The notes: generated from the letters alone by a model not told the origin. Shown: positions 35,155 to 44,336, counted from the stretch's first letter. The stretch is 45,767 bases of DNA from Candidatus Tantalella remota (GCA_030765685.1 JAVCCB010000008.1:1-45767); one strand, 5' to 3'. A program made the numbers and translations.

Positions 35155-36224
35155 GGGGCACTTTTCGCCTGGCACGCGTGCTGGGTATAGACATAGACAT
35201 ACACGTAACGTTCTTTTTACTGCTGGGATTCTTTTTTCTGATGCTCGGTTTTAAGGGGCTGGTTCTGATCCTGGGTGTTTTTCTTTTTGTGACCATCCAT
35301 GAATTATGTCACAGTATTGCCGCAGCGCATTTCGGGATAAAGGTTAAAAGGATAACCCTGTTGCCGATCGGAGGAGTGGCGCTTTTGCCGGAGACTCCGG
35401 CAAAAGCGCATCAGGAGCTTATTATCTCGATCGCGGGGCCGCTGTCGAATCTGGCTATAGTGGTTATTTTCTATTATCCGCTATACCTGCTCCTGGGAAG
35501 AGAAGCGCTGCTTTATCCGCTGCAGGTAATAACGGGGCAGGCAAAGTATACAGGCAGTTTCAATGTGATCGCTCACATTTACTGGATAAACCTCGTTTTG
35601 GCGGTTTTTAACATGCTACCCGCTTTTCCCATGGATGGGGGCAGAGCTTTAAGAGCCTTGCTGTCCTATAAGATGGGCTTTAAAAAGGCCACTCAGGTAG
35701 CCGTAAGGCTGGGGCACATATTTGCGCTTGTTTTCGCGTACCTGGGGATAGTTAACGGCAATATAATATTGCTGGTTGTGGCTGTCTTCATATACATGGC
35801 AGCGTCCAGCGAGGGCACGCACGTGGTGGTAACGGAGACCATTAAGAATTATTCGGTGAAGAATATCCTGGCGGAGAAATTCGAGACAGTTTCTCCCTCA
35901 ACACCGCTTTCGGCGGTTTTGGAGAGGACTTTTCATACGCATCAGGAGGATTATCCGGTCATGGATGATGACAGGATGGAAGGGTTTATTACGCGTCGAG
36001 AGGTAATAAACGGCATGCATCAGCTGGGAAGAGACGCAATGGTGGGCGAGGTGATGCGCAGGGATATTCCCCCGGTAGGGGTGGACGCGACCCTGGATAA
36101 AGTGCAGAAGCTCATGCTGAAATACGTTACCAAGGCAATGCCGGTAGAGAAGAACGGCAGTATTAAGGGTGTCGTTACCAGCGACGATATAAACAGAGTT
36201 TACGTTATGATGCAGGAGAATTAG
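35151..36224 (+). CDS. Site-2-type intramembrane metallopeptidase (M50) with C-terminal CBS domains
   Basis: A 357-residue polytopic membrane protein. The zinc motif is HELCH at 50-54 in the second hydrophobic segment, and the third ligand is Asp162 in NMLPAFPMDGG. About six hydrophobic stretches cover residues 18-225. Residues about 232-355 hold two CBS modules (one ending DDRMEGFITRREV, one ending KGVVTSDDI), which may sense adenine nucleotides. This is the class related to SpoIVFB and archaeal CBS S2Ps, cleaving within membranes. Substrates are unknown. The gene overlaps the M16 gene by four bases. Its TAG stop is inside the first unit of a heptamer array. Confidence 0.93.
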   Translation: MRGTFRLARVLGIDIDIHVTFFLLLGFFFLMLGFKGLVLILGVFLFVTIHELCHSIAAAHFGIKVKRITLLPIGGVALLPETPAKAHQELIISIAGPLSNLAIVVIFYYPLYLLLGREALLYPLQVITGQAKYTGSFNVIAHIYWINLVLAVFNMLPAFPMDGGRALRALLSYKMGFKKATQVAVRLGHIFALVFAYLGIVNGNIILLVVAVFIYMAASSEGTHVVVTETIKNYSVKNILAEKFETVSPSTPLSAVLERTFHTHQEDYPVMDDDRMEGFITRREVINGMHQLGRDAMVGEVMRRDIPPVGVDATLDKVQKLMLKYVTKAMPVEKNGSIKGVVTSDDINRVYVMMQEN

Positions 36225-36255
36225 TCGCTAGTCGTTAGTGAATAGTCGCTAGCTA
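36221..36255. repeat. Heptamer-period array between the M50 gene and rpe
   Basis: Five in-register units: TTAGTCG at 36221, which contains the stop codon of the peptidase, CTAGTCG at 36228, TTAGTGA at 36235, ATAGTCG at 36242 and CTAGCTA at 36249. The rpe ribosome-binding site follows. Confidence 0.85.
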
Positions 36256-36274
36256 AAAAGGAGTAAAGATCGCC

Positions 36275-36916
36275 ATGGGAGAGAATAAGATATTGATCGC
36301 GCCGAGCATACTTTCAGCTGATTTCAGCAGGTTGGGGGACGAGATAAAGGCGATAGAAACCGGCGGAGCCGACTGGGTACATGTGGATGTGATGGACGGG
36401 ATGTTCGTGCCCAATATAACGATAGGGCCGCTGATCGTCAGGTCCATAAGGCCGGTTACGGAGCTTTTTCTGGACGTGCATCTTATGATAGATGATCCCG
36501 TGCGCTACATCGACCAGTTCGCGGAAGCCGGAAGCGATCTTATAACTTTTCATATCGAGGCTTGTGACGCTCCGGAAAAGACTATTCAAAAGATAAGGGA
36601 CAATGGCAAAAAGGTGGGGGTATCCGTAAAACCGGGTACTGACATCTCTGTGTTGGACGGCGTTCTGGATAAAATCGACATGGTGCTGGTGATGACGGTC
36701 GAACCGGGGTTCGGCGGACAGTCCTTTATGGGTGACATGCTGGAAAAGGTAAAAGCTATCAAGCCGCGGTTCAACGGCCACATACAGGTCGATGGTGGAA
36801 TAAATAAAAGTACAGCTGTCGAGGCTGTCGCCGCTGGCGTTGACGTACTTGTGGCGGGCACGGCTGTCTTCGGGCAGGACGATTACGGCAAGGCAATAAG
36901 TGGCCTGAGGGGATGA
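36275..36916 (+). CDS. rpe: Ribulose-phosphate 3-epimerase
   Basis: Rpe interconverts ribulose 5-phosphate and xylulose 5-phosphate in the pentose phosphate pathway. The 213-residue barrel begins with APSILSADFSRLGDEI, carries metal ligands His36 and Asp38 in WVHVDVMDGMFVPN, and has HLMIDDP, MTVEPGFGGQSF and VDGGIN with a further Asp ligand. It is flanked by arrays on both sides, so it is probably a single-gene unit. GGAG lies eleven bases before the ATG. Confidence 0.97.
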   Translation: MGENKILIAPSILSADFSRLGDEIKAIETGGADWVHVDVMDGMFVPNITIGPLIVRSIRPVTELFLDVHLMIDDPVRYIDQFAEAGSDLITFHIEACDAPEKTIQKIRDNGKKVGVSVKPGTDISVLDGVLDKIDMVLVMTVEPGFGGQSFMGDMLEKVKAIKPRFNGHIQVDGGINKSTAVEAVAAGVDVLVAGTAVFGQDDYGKAISGLRG

Positions 36917-36921
36917 TATTA

Positions 36922-37151
36922 GGTACCGGGTATCGAGTACCGGGTATCGGGTTGTCGGGGAATAGGGAATAGAGAATAGAGAATTGGAAACGGGAAAGTG
37001 AGAGCAGAGGTTAAGGAAAAAGGAAAAAGTAAAAGGGAAAAGATATAGGAAGAGCCTGGATATTCAACAAGAAACCTATCTTTTTTCCTTTATCCTTTTT
37101 ACTTCTAAGGTTATCGAAATAGCTAGCAAAAACGAAATACTAAATACGAAA
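36922..37151. repeat. Long drifting heptamer array filling the rpe-pgm gap
   Basis: The left part, 36922-37054, is 19 consecutive seven-base units in one register. The unit changes gradually from GGTATCG (36929, 36943) through AGAGAAT (36971, 36978) to AAGGAAA (37013, 37020). The second base is G in the first 13 units and in 16 of 19. The right part, 37082-37151, is ten more units in a register shifted by one base, beginning with TTTTTCC and TTTATCC, complementary to the end of the left part. Later units are of AACGAAA/TACGAAA type and run to the ribosome-binding site of the next gene. Confidence 0.9.
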
Positions 37152-37164
37152 AAATGGAGGAGTA

Positions 37165-38595
37165 ATGGGGAAGATAAAATTCGGGACCGATGGCTGGAGA
37201 GCGATAATAAGTGAGGATTTCACGTTTGAAAATGTTGCTATAGTCGCGCAGGCTGTGGCTGATTTTGTGAAGGCGCAAAGAAAACCGATATACAAAAAGA
37301 GGAAGCTGGTAATAGGCTATGACACGCGGTTCCTTTCGGATAAATATGCCGAGATAATGGCTACGACGTTCGCCGCTAACGGGATAAAGGTGGTTTTGTC
37401 GGATAACCCGAGCCCCACGCCGGCAGTCTGTGTCTATATCCGGGACAAAAAGTTTTCGGGCGGCATCATGGTAACGGCCAGCCACAACCCGCCGTCCTAT
37501 AACGGTATAAAATATAAGGGGTATTTCGCGGGTTCCGCTGGCAGCGACATAATAGATGATATCGAAAGACGACTGTATAAAACGAAGGTCAAGAACATGG
37601 ATCTTTCTGATGCTCTCAAGAAAAAAATGGTTGTCGTTAAAGATATAGTACAGGTCCAGCTTGATGACGTGAAAAAATACGCTAACCTGAAGGCTTTCAA
37701 AAAGGCGCGCCTGAAAGTCCTTGTGGATTCCATGTATGGTACAGGGGAGAAGCATCTAGAGGAAATATTGAAGGATACCAGCATTAAGCTGGATTTCATG
37801 CACGCGGATAGGAACCCGGGTTTTAACGGGCAGGCTCCTGAGCCTAATGAAAAACATCTTGGCGAGCTTATGAGAAGGGTGAAAAAAGAAGGTTATGATA
37901 TGGGTGTCGCTACCGATGGAGACGCTGACCGCCTGGCGGTAGTGGACGATAAAGGCCGCACTCTGACTGGCCACAAGCTTATGGCGCTTCTTTTGTATCA
38001 CCTGTACAAGAATCGTGGTTTAAGGGGCGGGGTTGTGCAGACCATATGCGGCACAGGGCTTATAGATAAAATGTGTGAAAAATACGGACTGCCTACGCAT
38101 GAAACATCCGTAGGATTCAAGTATATTTGCGAACTGATGACTAAGGAAGATATCCTTATTGGAGGGGAAGAGACAGGAGGTATCGCGTTTAAGGGGTATG
38201 TTCCCGAAAGGGACGGTTTTCTCTCAGCGTTGCTCATTATGGAGCTTATTCTTAAGGAGGAAAAGTCATTGAGCCAGATAAGCGCGGACATCAGCAAGGA
38301 GTTCGGTAACTTTGAGTACGAGCGGGACGATTCTCTTTTTGATGGCAAAAGGAGAAAGGAACTCATTAGCGCGTTGAAGAAACGGCCCCTCAAAGAGATA
38401 CTTGGCAAAAAGGTCGTCGAGATCAAAGACTACGATGGCGCGAAATTCATCTGTGAGGATGGCAGCTGGTTGCTTTTAAGATTATCGGGAACGGAACCAA
38501 AAGTAAGGATATATTCGGAGACGCCTACGAAACAAAGGTCCCTCAAGTATATAGAAAAAGGGAAAAAATATATGGTGTCTTTGATGAAAAAATAA
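37165..38595 (+). CDS. Phosphoglucomutase / phosphomannomutase family protein
   Basis: An alpha-D-phosphohexomutase of 476 residues that moves phosphate between C1 and C6 of a hexose. The phosphoserine is Ser106 in [14 protein letters not shown]. The metal loop is DGDADR at 251-256. The sugar-specificity region is GEETGG, and the C-terminal phosphate site is [14 protein letters not shown]. The opening FGTDGWR is typical of the PgcA/phosphoglucomutase branch. Whether glucose or mannose phosphate is preferred cannot be settled. Start ATG 37165 follows TGGAGGAG. lepA begins five bases after its stop. Confidence 0.94.
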   Translation: MGKIKFGTDGWRAIISEDFTFENVAIVAQAVADFVKAQRKPIYKKRKLVIGYDTRFLSDKYAEIMATTFAANGIKVVLSDNPSPTPAVCVYIRDKKFSGGIMVTASHNPPSYNGIKYKGYFAGSAGSDIIDDIERRLYKTKVKNMDLSDALKKKMVVVKDIVQVQLDDVKKYANLKAFKKARLKVLVDSMYGTGEKHLEEILKDTSIKLDFMHADRNPGFNGQAPEPNEKHLGELMRRVKKEGYDMGVATDGDADRLAVVDDKGRTLTGHKLMALLLYHLYKNRGLRGGVVQTICGTGLIDKMCEKYGLPTHETSVGFKYICELMTKEDILIGGEETGGIAFKGYVPERDGFLSALLIMELILKEEKSLSQISADISKEFGNFEYERDDSLFDGKRRKELISALKKRPLKEILGKKVVEIKDYDGAKFICEDGSWLLLRLSGTEPKVRIYSETPTKQRSLKYIEKGKKYMVSLMKK

Positions 38596-38600
38596 TTATT

Positions 38601-40400
38601 ATGAAAGATCTATCACTTGTACGCAATTTTTGCATAATAGCGCATATCGATCACGGCAAATCCACACTTGCTGACAGGATCATACAGCTGACTAATTCCG
38701 TTACGGGCCGGGAGTTCAGGGACCAGCTTCTTGACTCTATGGATCTGGAGAGAGAGCGCGGCATAACGATCAAGTCAAGCGCTGTGAGGATAATGTATGA
38801 AGCGGATGACGGCAAGACGTATCTTTTGAATCTGATCGATACTCCGGGACATGTGGATTTTTCGTACGAAGTGTCAAAAAGTATCGCGGCTTGTGAGGGC
38901 GCGCTTCTTCTGGTGGACGCGGTCCAGGGAGTAGAGGCGCAGACCATAGCGAACCTGTATCTTGCTATCGAACACGACCTCGAGATAATACCCATAATTA
39001 ACAAGATCGACCTCAAGAACGCCAGGATAGAAGAGGTGAAGCGCCAGATGAGGGATATCCTCGATGTGGATGACAATGAGGTAGTGATGATAAGCGCGAA
39101 GGAGGATATCGGGACAAAAGACGTTCTGGAGGCGATAGTGAAAAGGGTGCCGCCTCCATCCGGAGACAGCGAGGCGCCTCTTCAGGCGCTTATCTTCGAT
39201 TCTTCATATGACACGTTCAGGGGCGTTATCATTTACGTCAGGATAATGAATGGATCTCTCATGGCCGGCATGCAGATAGAGATGATGCATAAAGGGACGC
39301 GTTATGAGGTCAAAGAAGTGGGTATTTTTACGCCTTCAGAGCTCGCTGTCGAGAAGCTGGACTGCGGAGAGGTTGGATATATAGTATGCAATATCAAAGA
39401 GGCCAAAGAGGTAGAGGTTGGGGATACGATCACGGATATCAGGAACCCGGCGTCCGAACCTCTTTCGGGATATAAGCAGGTAAAGCCCATGGTTTTCAGC
39501 GGTATTTATCCGGTAACAAATGATGAGTATGCGGACTTGAAAAGCGCTGTGGAAAAGCTGAGGTTATCGGACTCTTCCTTTATATATGAGCCGGAGACGT
39601 CTGCCGCGCTCGGTTTCGGGTTTCGCTGCGGTTTTCTGGGGCTTCTGCACATGGAGATAATACAGGAAAGACTGGAGCGCGAGTTCAATCTGGACCTTAT
39701 CGCGTCCTCGCCCAGTGTTAATTACAAGATCCGGCTCACCGACGGAACACTGATAGAAGTGGACAATCCTACGAAATATCCTGACAAGGAGAGGATAGAA
39801 TATGTGGAGGAGCCGTATGTGAGGTGTGACATTTTCGCTCCCTCGGTAAGCGTGGGTCCCCTTATGAAATTATGCGAGAACAAAAGAGGCGAATTTGTCA
39901 GCACCCAATATATAGACCCGACAAAAGTGCAGCTTACGTACAATATACCGCTGGCTGAGATAATCGTGGATTTTTACGATAAGATAAAATCATCCACGCA
40001 GGGGTACGGATCTTTGGACTATGAATTTCTGGGGTATCGAAAATCCAACATCGTCAAGCTGGAGATACTTATAAACAGTGTCCCCTGCGACGCTCTTTCG
40101 ATCATAGTTCATAAGGATAAAGCGAGAAGGATGGGGCTTGAGCTTGCCCAGAAGCTTAAGGAGACGATACCGCGTCATATGTTCAAAGTCGCGCTTCAGG
40201 CCGCGGTCGGAGGAGAGGTCCTGGCCAGGGAGACGTTGCCCGCGATGAAAAAGAACGTTACGGGGAAATGTTACGGAGGGGACATTACGAGAAAAAGAAA
40301 ATTGTGGGAAAAACAGAAAGAAGGCAAAAAGAAGATGCGCAGGATAGGGCAAGTCGATGTTCCGAAAGAGGCGTTTCTTAAAGCCATGAGGATAGCATGA
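38601..40400 (+). CDS. lepA: Elongation factor 4 (LepA GTPase)
   Basis: LepA is a ribosome-associated translational GTPase that helps initiation or back-translocation under stress. The 599-residue length is exact for the family. The G1 loop is AHIDHGKST (14-22). [16 protein letters not shown] and the unique C-terminal domain ([30 protein letters not shown]) are present. It starts five bases after the hexomutase without its own ribosome-binding site, so it depends on coupling, and overlaps lepB by four bases. The lepA-lepB order is a widespread pair. Confidence 0.98.
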   Translation: MKDLSLVRNFCIIAHIDHGKSTLADRIIQLTNSVTGREFRDQLLDSMDLERERGITIKSSAVRIMYEADDGKTYLLNLIDTPGHVDFSYEVSKSIAACEGALLLVDAVQGVEAQTIANLYLAIEHDLEIIPIINKIDLKNARIEEVKRQMRDILDVDDNEVVMISAKEDIGTKDVLEAIVKRVPPPSGDSEAPLQALIFDSSYDTFRGVIIYVRIMNGSLMAGMQIEMMHKGTRYEVKEVGIFTPSELAVEKLDCGEVGYIVCNIKEAKEVEVGDTITDIRNPASEPLSGYKQVKPMVFSGIYPVTNDEYADLKSAVEKLRLSDSSFIYEPETSAALGFGFRCGFLGLLHMEIIQERLEREFNLDLIASSPSVNYKIRLTDGTLIEVDNPTKYPDKERIEYVEEPYVRCDIFAPSVSVGPLMKLCENKRGEFVSTQYIDPTKVQLTYNIPLAEIIVDFYDKIKSSTQGYGSLDYEFLGYRKSNIVKLEILINSVPCDALSIIVHKDKARRMGLELAQKLKETIPRHMFKVALQAAVGGEVLARETLPAMKKNVTGKCYGGDITRKRKLWEKQKEGKKKMRRIGQVDVPKEAFLKAMRIA

Positions 40401-40990
40401 AGATAAAATTAGGCACGTGGGAATACTGGTGGAACGAATGGGTCAAGCCGATACTGGTAGCGGCGATACTTGCTTTGTTTATACGTACATTTATAGTGCA
40501 GCCGTTCAAGATACCGTCGAATTCTATGTATCCGACGCTGAAGCCCGGGGACAGGATATTCGTAAGCAAGTTCATTTATGGCGCCAAGGTGCCTCTTGTG
40601 AATATAAGACTTCCGGAAGTCAGGGAGCCCGAGACCGGAGACATCGTGGTTTTCCTTTCTTCCGTAGAAAAGAAGAAATATCTGGTGAAGAGGTTTATCG
40701 CCACCGGCGGTGACTCCGTGAAGATACAGGATGGGAAGTTGTACGTGAACGGGGAGCTCTTGAAGATGCCGCCGATAGACAGATTTTTCTATTATAACCG
40801 CGGAGAGTATGGAGGCTCGGACAGGGCCTTTCAGGTCCCGGAAGGATATTTTTATGTTCTGGGGGACAACAGTGCCAATTCGCTGGATTCGAGGTTTTGG
40901 GGGTTCGTTCCCGAGAAGAACCTGGTGGGAAAGGCGTTCCTTATACACTGGCCCATAAAAAGGATAAAGATGATGGGGAAAGGAGATTAA
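40397..40990 (+). CDS. lepB: Signal peptidase I
   Basis: LepB removes signal peptides from exported proteins, such as the propeller protein at 1337. It is 197 residues with one N-terminal membrane segment (about 17-33). The Ser/Lys dyad is Ser43 in [13 protein letters not shown] and Lys98 in [12 protein letters not shown]. The box [17 protein letters not shown] is also intact. The single anchor and short length match the Gram-positive/cyanobacterial-like type rather than the two-helix Escherichia coli form. It overlaps lepA by four bases. Confidence 0.96.
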   Translation: MKIKLGTWEYWWNEWVKPILVAAILALFIRTFIVQPFKIPSNSMYPTLKPGDRIFVSKFIYGAKVPLVNIRLPEVREPETGDIVVFLSSVEKKKYLVKRFIATGGDSVKIQDGKLYVNGELLKMPPIDRFFYYNRGEYGGSDRAFQVPEGYFYVLGDNSANSLDSRFWGFVPEKNLVGKAFLIHWPIKRIKMMGKGD

Positions 40991-40997
40991 AAACAGT

Positions 40998-41060
40998 ACT
41001 GGGTCCTGGGTCCCGGGTATCGAGGAGATTGACCCGATACTCGGTACTCGATACTCGGTA
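40998..41060. repeat. Heptamer-period convergent array between lepB and pgsA
   Basis: Nine in-register units with no break: ACTGGGT at 40998, CCTGGGT and CCCGGGT, then across the centre CTCGGTA at 41040, CTCGATA at 41047 and CTCGGTA at 41054. The left GGGTATCGAG (41015-41024) is complementary to parts of the right arm. Confidence 0.9.
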
Positions 41061-41077
41061 CAAAAAGGATTTTTATT

Positions 41078-41611
41078 ATGAATTGGGCAAACAGACTTAC
41101 TATATGCAGGATAATTTTGGTGCCGGTCTTTATCGCGGCAGTACTATACCAGCGTCTTAACATCGCGCTTGTTGTTTTTATCGTGGCTATGATAACGGAT
41201 GCCCTTGACGGTTACCTGGCCAGGTCACGTAATGAAATAACCAGGTTCGGGGCGATAATGGATCCTATATCGGATAAGATGCTTATAGGCAGCGCTTTTT
41301 TGAGTTTTAGTATAGTGCAGGGGCTGCCGGTGTATCTTAAGATGCCGGTGTACGTTCCTATAGTAATAATAAGCAGGGATGTGATAATACTTCTCGGAGT
41401 GTTTATCATCCAGGTCATTACCGGGGGGGTGGAGATAAAGCCCACGCTTGTCGGCAAGATAACCACATTTTTTCAGATGATAACTATCATAGCGCTCTTG
41501 CTTAGATTTGTTCATTCAAGCTGGTTGTGGAACGCGACAGTCGCGCTTACCGTTATATCCGGGATAGATTATGTGAGAAGAGGGAGTTCGAGTGTAAATG
41601 GAAAATTATAA
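41078..41611 (+). CDS. pgsA: CDP-diacylglycerol--glycerol-3-phosphate 3-phosphatidyltransferase
   Basis: PgsA makes phosphatidylglycerol phosphate in the membrane. The 177-residue polytopic protein has the full CDP-alcohol phosphotransferase motif: Asp41, Asp44, Gly45, Ala48, Arg49, Gly58, Asp62, Asp66. The N-terminal NWANRLTICRIILVP and four to five hydrophobic segments are typical of PgsA. Other CDP-alcohol transferases are possible but less likely given plsY and gpsA nearby. It overlaps der by 14 bases, starting the pgsA-der-plsY block. No ribosome-binding site better than AAAAAGGA is seen. Confidence 0.93.
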   Translation: MNWANRLTICRIILVPVFIAAVLYQRLNIALVVFIVAMITDALDGYLARSRNEITRFGAIMDPISDKMLIGSAFLSFSIVQGLPVYLKMPVYVPIVIISRDVIILLGVFIIQVITGGVEIKPTLVGKITTFFQMITIIALLLRFVHSSWLWNATVALTVISGIDYVRRGSSSVNGKL

Positions 41612-42962
41612 CCGTATGCCGGTGATATGTATAGTTGGCAGGCCGAACGTGGGCAAGTCTTCGCTGTTCAACTGTCTGTTTGGTGAGAAAAGAGCCGTAG
41701 TGGTCGAGCAGTCGGGCACTACCAGGGACAGGGTGGAGGCCTTTGTGCGTATAAGCGGAGTCGAGGTCAGGCTCGTAGATACGGGAGGTTACGCGTCCGG
41801 GGATACGGGGGATATATCCGGACAGGTAAAAGACCAGATATCACTTGCGATGGAAGAGGCCGCGATTATTGTTATGGTGACTGACGCGGCCGCCGGTCTC
41901 GTCCCTTCGGACGATGAGGTGGCTCACTTACTAAGGAAGTTCAGCAAACCCGTCATAGTTGTCGCGAATAAGACCGATAACGACAGCATGAAGTCTGACG
42001 CGATGGAGTTCTATCAGCTGGGTTTTGGGCAGCCGGAAATGATCTCATGTACCCACAGGAGAGGGCTTCGTCAGCTCCGGCGGCGATTGTCGACATTCAT
42101 TGAAAGTGTTTTGAGCGAGTCTTCGGAGGAAGCCGCTTCCGGAGAAGATGACGGGGCCTTGAAGATAGCGGTAGTTGGCAGGCCGAATGTGGGAAAGTCA
42201 TCTTTCATAAATAACCTTCTGGACCGAAACCGGGTGATTGTAAGCGATATTCCCGGGACTACAAGGGATTCTATAGATACGCCCTTTGAGTATGAGGGGG
42301 ATAGATATGTGCTTATAGATACCGCGGGGATACGCCACAAGAGAAAGATCAAGACGGTGGTCGATACTTTCAGCATGATGAGGTCGAAACAGGCCATCGA
42401 AAGGGCTGATGTAGTTGTACTTCTTCTGGATTCGGCGGACGGAGCGACCAGGGATGACATAGACATAATAGAGCTTATCGAGAATAAAGGTAAGGCCTGC
42501 CTGATACTGGTCAACAAGTGGGATCTGGCCAAGCTGGCGGAAGATATGTCGATGGAAGAATATGAGAAAAGCCTTCTCTACGCGTCGGAAAAACTTACCA
42601 AGTTCCCGATAGCTTTTATTTCGGCAAAGACGGGAAGGAATGTGGTGGATACGCTTGCCAAGATCAAGCTTCTGAATTCGAACCTTGATATCCAGGTATC
42701 GACGGCGTTCTTGAACAGGATATTTGATGAAAAAGATCCTGCCCTTATTTCTATACCAAGAAGAAAGAAAAGGCCGAATTTTCTTTACGCTGTCCAGAGC
42801 GGTGCGCGGCCGGTTGTGTTCAAGTTTTTTGTCAATGATCCGGGGAACGTGTTGCCGATCCATTACAGGTTTATTGAGAACCAGCTTCGGCAGCATCTTC
42901 CACTAAAAGGGATACCTATACGGATACTGACAAAAAGATCAAGAAAGGACAGGAAAGCATGA
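41598..42962 (+). CDS. der: Ribosome-assembly GTPase Der (EngA)
   Basis: Der is a double GTPase needed for maturation of the 50S subunit. At 454 residues it has two tandem G domains: GRPNVGKSS at 14-22 with DTGGY and NKTD, and GRPNVGKSS at 194-202 with DTAGIRHKRK and NKWD. They are joined by an acidic linker and followed by a KH-like domain ending ILTKRSRKDRKA. The two P-loops share a near-identical stretch at nucleotide level (41637 and 42177). It overlaps pgsA by 14 bases and plsY by 4. Confidence 0.98.
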   Translation: MENYNRMPVICIVGRPNVGKSSLFNCLFGEKRAVVVEQSGTTRDRVEAFVRISGVEVRLVDTGGYASGDTGDISGQVKDQISLAMEEAAIIVMVTDAAAGLVPSDDEVAHLLRKFSKPVIVVANKTDNDSMKSDAMEFYQLGFGQPEMISCTHRRGLRQLRRRLSTFIESVLSESSEEAASGEDDGALKIAVVGRPNVGKSSFINNLLDRNRVIVSDIPGTTRDSIDTPFEYEGDRYVLIDTAGIRHKRKIKTVVDTFSMMRSKQAIERADVVVLLLDSADGATRDDIDIIELIENKGKACLILVNKWDLAKLAEDMSMEEYEKSLLYASEKLTKFPIAFISAKTGRNVVDTLAKIKLLNSNLDIQVSTAFLNRIFDEKDPALISIPRRKKRPNFLYAVQSGARPVVFKFFVNDPGNVLPIHYRFIENQLRQHLPLKGIPIRILTKRSRKDRKA

Positions 42963-43582
42963 TGGTAGTTTTGTCGATCGTTACGGCATATATTTTGGGA
43001 TCGGTGCCAACGGCATATATTTTCGGAAAAGTCCTCAAGGGTATAGATGTGAGAGAGTACGGCAGCGGAAATGTTGGGGCGACTAATGTTTTTCGTACGG
43101 TGGGGAAGGTCCCCGGGATAATAGTGCTGGTAATAGATTTTTTAAAGGGTTACATAGCGGTTACACTGCTTCCATATCTTGCGATGAAATATTTTGTTAA
43201 GGCTCCGGCCTTCGACGATATGGGATATATAATGCTTGGCGCCGCCGTTATCTCCGGCCATGTCTGGACATGTTTTCTCAGGTTCAAGGGAGGGAAAGGG
43301 GTGGCTACAACAGCGGGTGTTATGGCCGGTCTTTTCCCCGTGATCTTTCTTTGTGGTCTTGTCATATGGGTCATTATTTTTTCAATATGGAAATATGTTT
43401 CCTTGGCCTCGATCTCCGCGGCTGCGTGTTTGCCGGTCTTTGCCCTGGTATTCGACAAAGGGCTGCCGGTCATCCTCTTTTGTTCGGTCCTTGCCCTAGT
43501 AGGCGTAACGGTCCATAAGGCCAATATTAAGCGTCTAATACAGGGTAAGGAAAAGCGACTAGTTAGGGGTGAAAAAAGCTAG
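42959..43582 (+). CDS. plsY: Glycerol-3-phosphate acyltransferase PlsY
   Basis: PlsY acylates glycerol 3-phosphate with acyl-phosphate at the start of phospholipid synthesis. The 207-residue membrane protein shows the three family blocks: GSGNVGATNVFRTVGK (35-50), GHVWTCFLRFKGGKGVATTAGV and the later SLASISAA region. Its substrate comes from GpsA, encoded at 44378. It overlaps der by four bases. The ATGATG start allows either codon; the first matches the coupling. Confidence 0.96.
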   Translation: MMVVLSIVTAYILGSVPTAYIFGKVLKGIDVREYGSGNVGATNVFRTVGKVPGIIVLVIDFLKGYIAVTLLPYLAMKYFVKAPAFDDMGYIMLGAAVISGHVWTCFLRFKGGKGVATTAGVMAGLFPVIFLCGLVIWVIIFSIWKYVSLASISAAACLPVFALVFDKGLPVILFCSVLALVGVTVHKANIKRLIQGKEKRLVRGEKS

Positions 43583-43592
43583 AAAATAAGAC

Positions 43593-43620
43593 TTGCAATC
43601 CCCCAAGAAACACGTATAAT
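43593..43620 (+). promoter_or_regulatory. Promoter of the orphan gene
   Basis: -35 TTGCAA (43593-43598), 16-base spacer, -10 TATAAT (43615-43620), leaving an AT-rich leader of about 80 bases. Confidence 0.65.
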
Positions 43621-43705
43621 AGAGATATGTTAACAGAGCAAAAAGCAACAAACATTTTTTTTAGACGAGAAATTAAAAACATTTAAAAAGTCAAAGGAAA
43701 GTAAG

Positions 43706-44077
43706 ATGAAGAAGCTGGTTTATCGAGACATATTGGGCAACAATCCCCGGAAGCGGGAAGTCTCCATGGAAGAGATAAGTGGTAGGAACCAGTCTAAGGT
43801 ATCAAAGAAGTGGATATGTAAGTACTTTATTAGGGAAAAGCACACAGAGAATAGTATAGATGCTCTCAAGAAATGGGTTACTAAGAGAAAAAAGACATGC
43901 AGGAAGGATAGACATATTTTGAGGCAGATGAACACAGAGACAGGTGAAAATAAGATAATTTGCAAGGTATTAGGAGAGTTCTTTGTTATAAGGGGTGGAA
44001 GCGCGTACAGGATCGTATACATAAATGAAGTCAAGATACAGATAGAGTGCGCGGAAAACAACAGGATAAGAGGTTAA
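43706..44077 (+). CDS. Hypothetical basic protein, no recognised family
   Basis: I do not recognise this 123-residue protein. It is strongly basic: residues 25-80 are rich in Lys and Arg, with helical segments such as SIDALKKWVTKRKKTCRKDRH. A more hydrophobic C-terminal beta region follows (NKIICKVLGEFFVIRGGSAYRIVYINEVKIQIEC). Four cysteines are scattered. There is no signal peptide or membrane segment. Codons end more often in A/T than in neighbouring genes, and the flanks are AT-rich. It has its own promoter and terminator, forming an independent unit between plsY and gpsA, and may be acquired. A nucleic-acid-binding role would fit the charge but is speculation. The start ATG follows AAAGGAAAG. 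Confidence 0.7.
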   Translation: MKKLVYRDILGNNPRKREVSMEEISGRNQSKVSKKWICKYFIREKHTENSIDALKKWVTKRKKTCRKDRHILRQMNTETGENKIICKVLGEFFVIRGGSAYRIVYINEVKIQIECAENNRIRG

Positions 44078-44230
44078 CCATGAATATGCATGTATACAAA
44101 TATTTAAAGTTTTTTACGATAATAATGGTATTATGCAAGTTGAACATGCTGAAAATGCAGATACTTTTACTTGAAATATCGACAAAATAGTAATTCCCGA
44201 GGCCGCATGAGAATGTGAGCCTTACCTCCA

Positions 44231-44268
44231 GAAGAAGGGGGGTGGTGTTAAGCCACCCCCCTTTCTTC
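44231..44268 (+). terminator. Terminator after the orphan gene
   Basis: AAGGGGGGTGG (44235-44245) pairs with CCACCCCCCTT (44253-44263), extended by GAAG/CTTC with one bulge. A T-rich segment follows. The other bases of the 300-base gap before gpsA (44078-44230 and 44269-44336) hold no gene I can support. Confidence 0.75.
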
Positions 44269-44336
44269 ATCTACAGACTATTGTATCATAGTTATTTATG
44301 TGATTTTTGACCCTATAATAGTATTAAGTAAATTTA

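Noticed and set aside
44114..44190. Possible 20-codon peptide starting near 44127
   Set aside because: No ribosome-binding site, no similarity, and AT-rich sequence in which such frames arise by chance.
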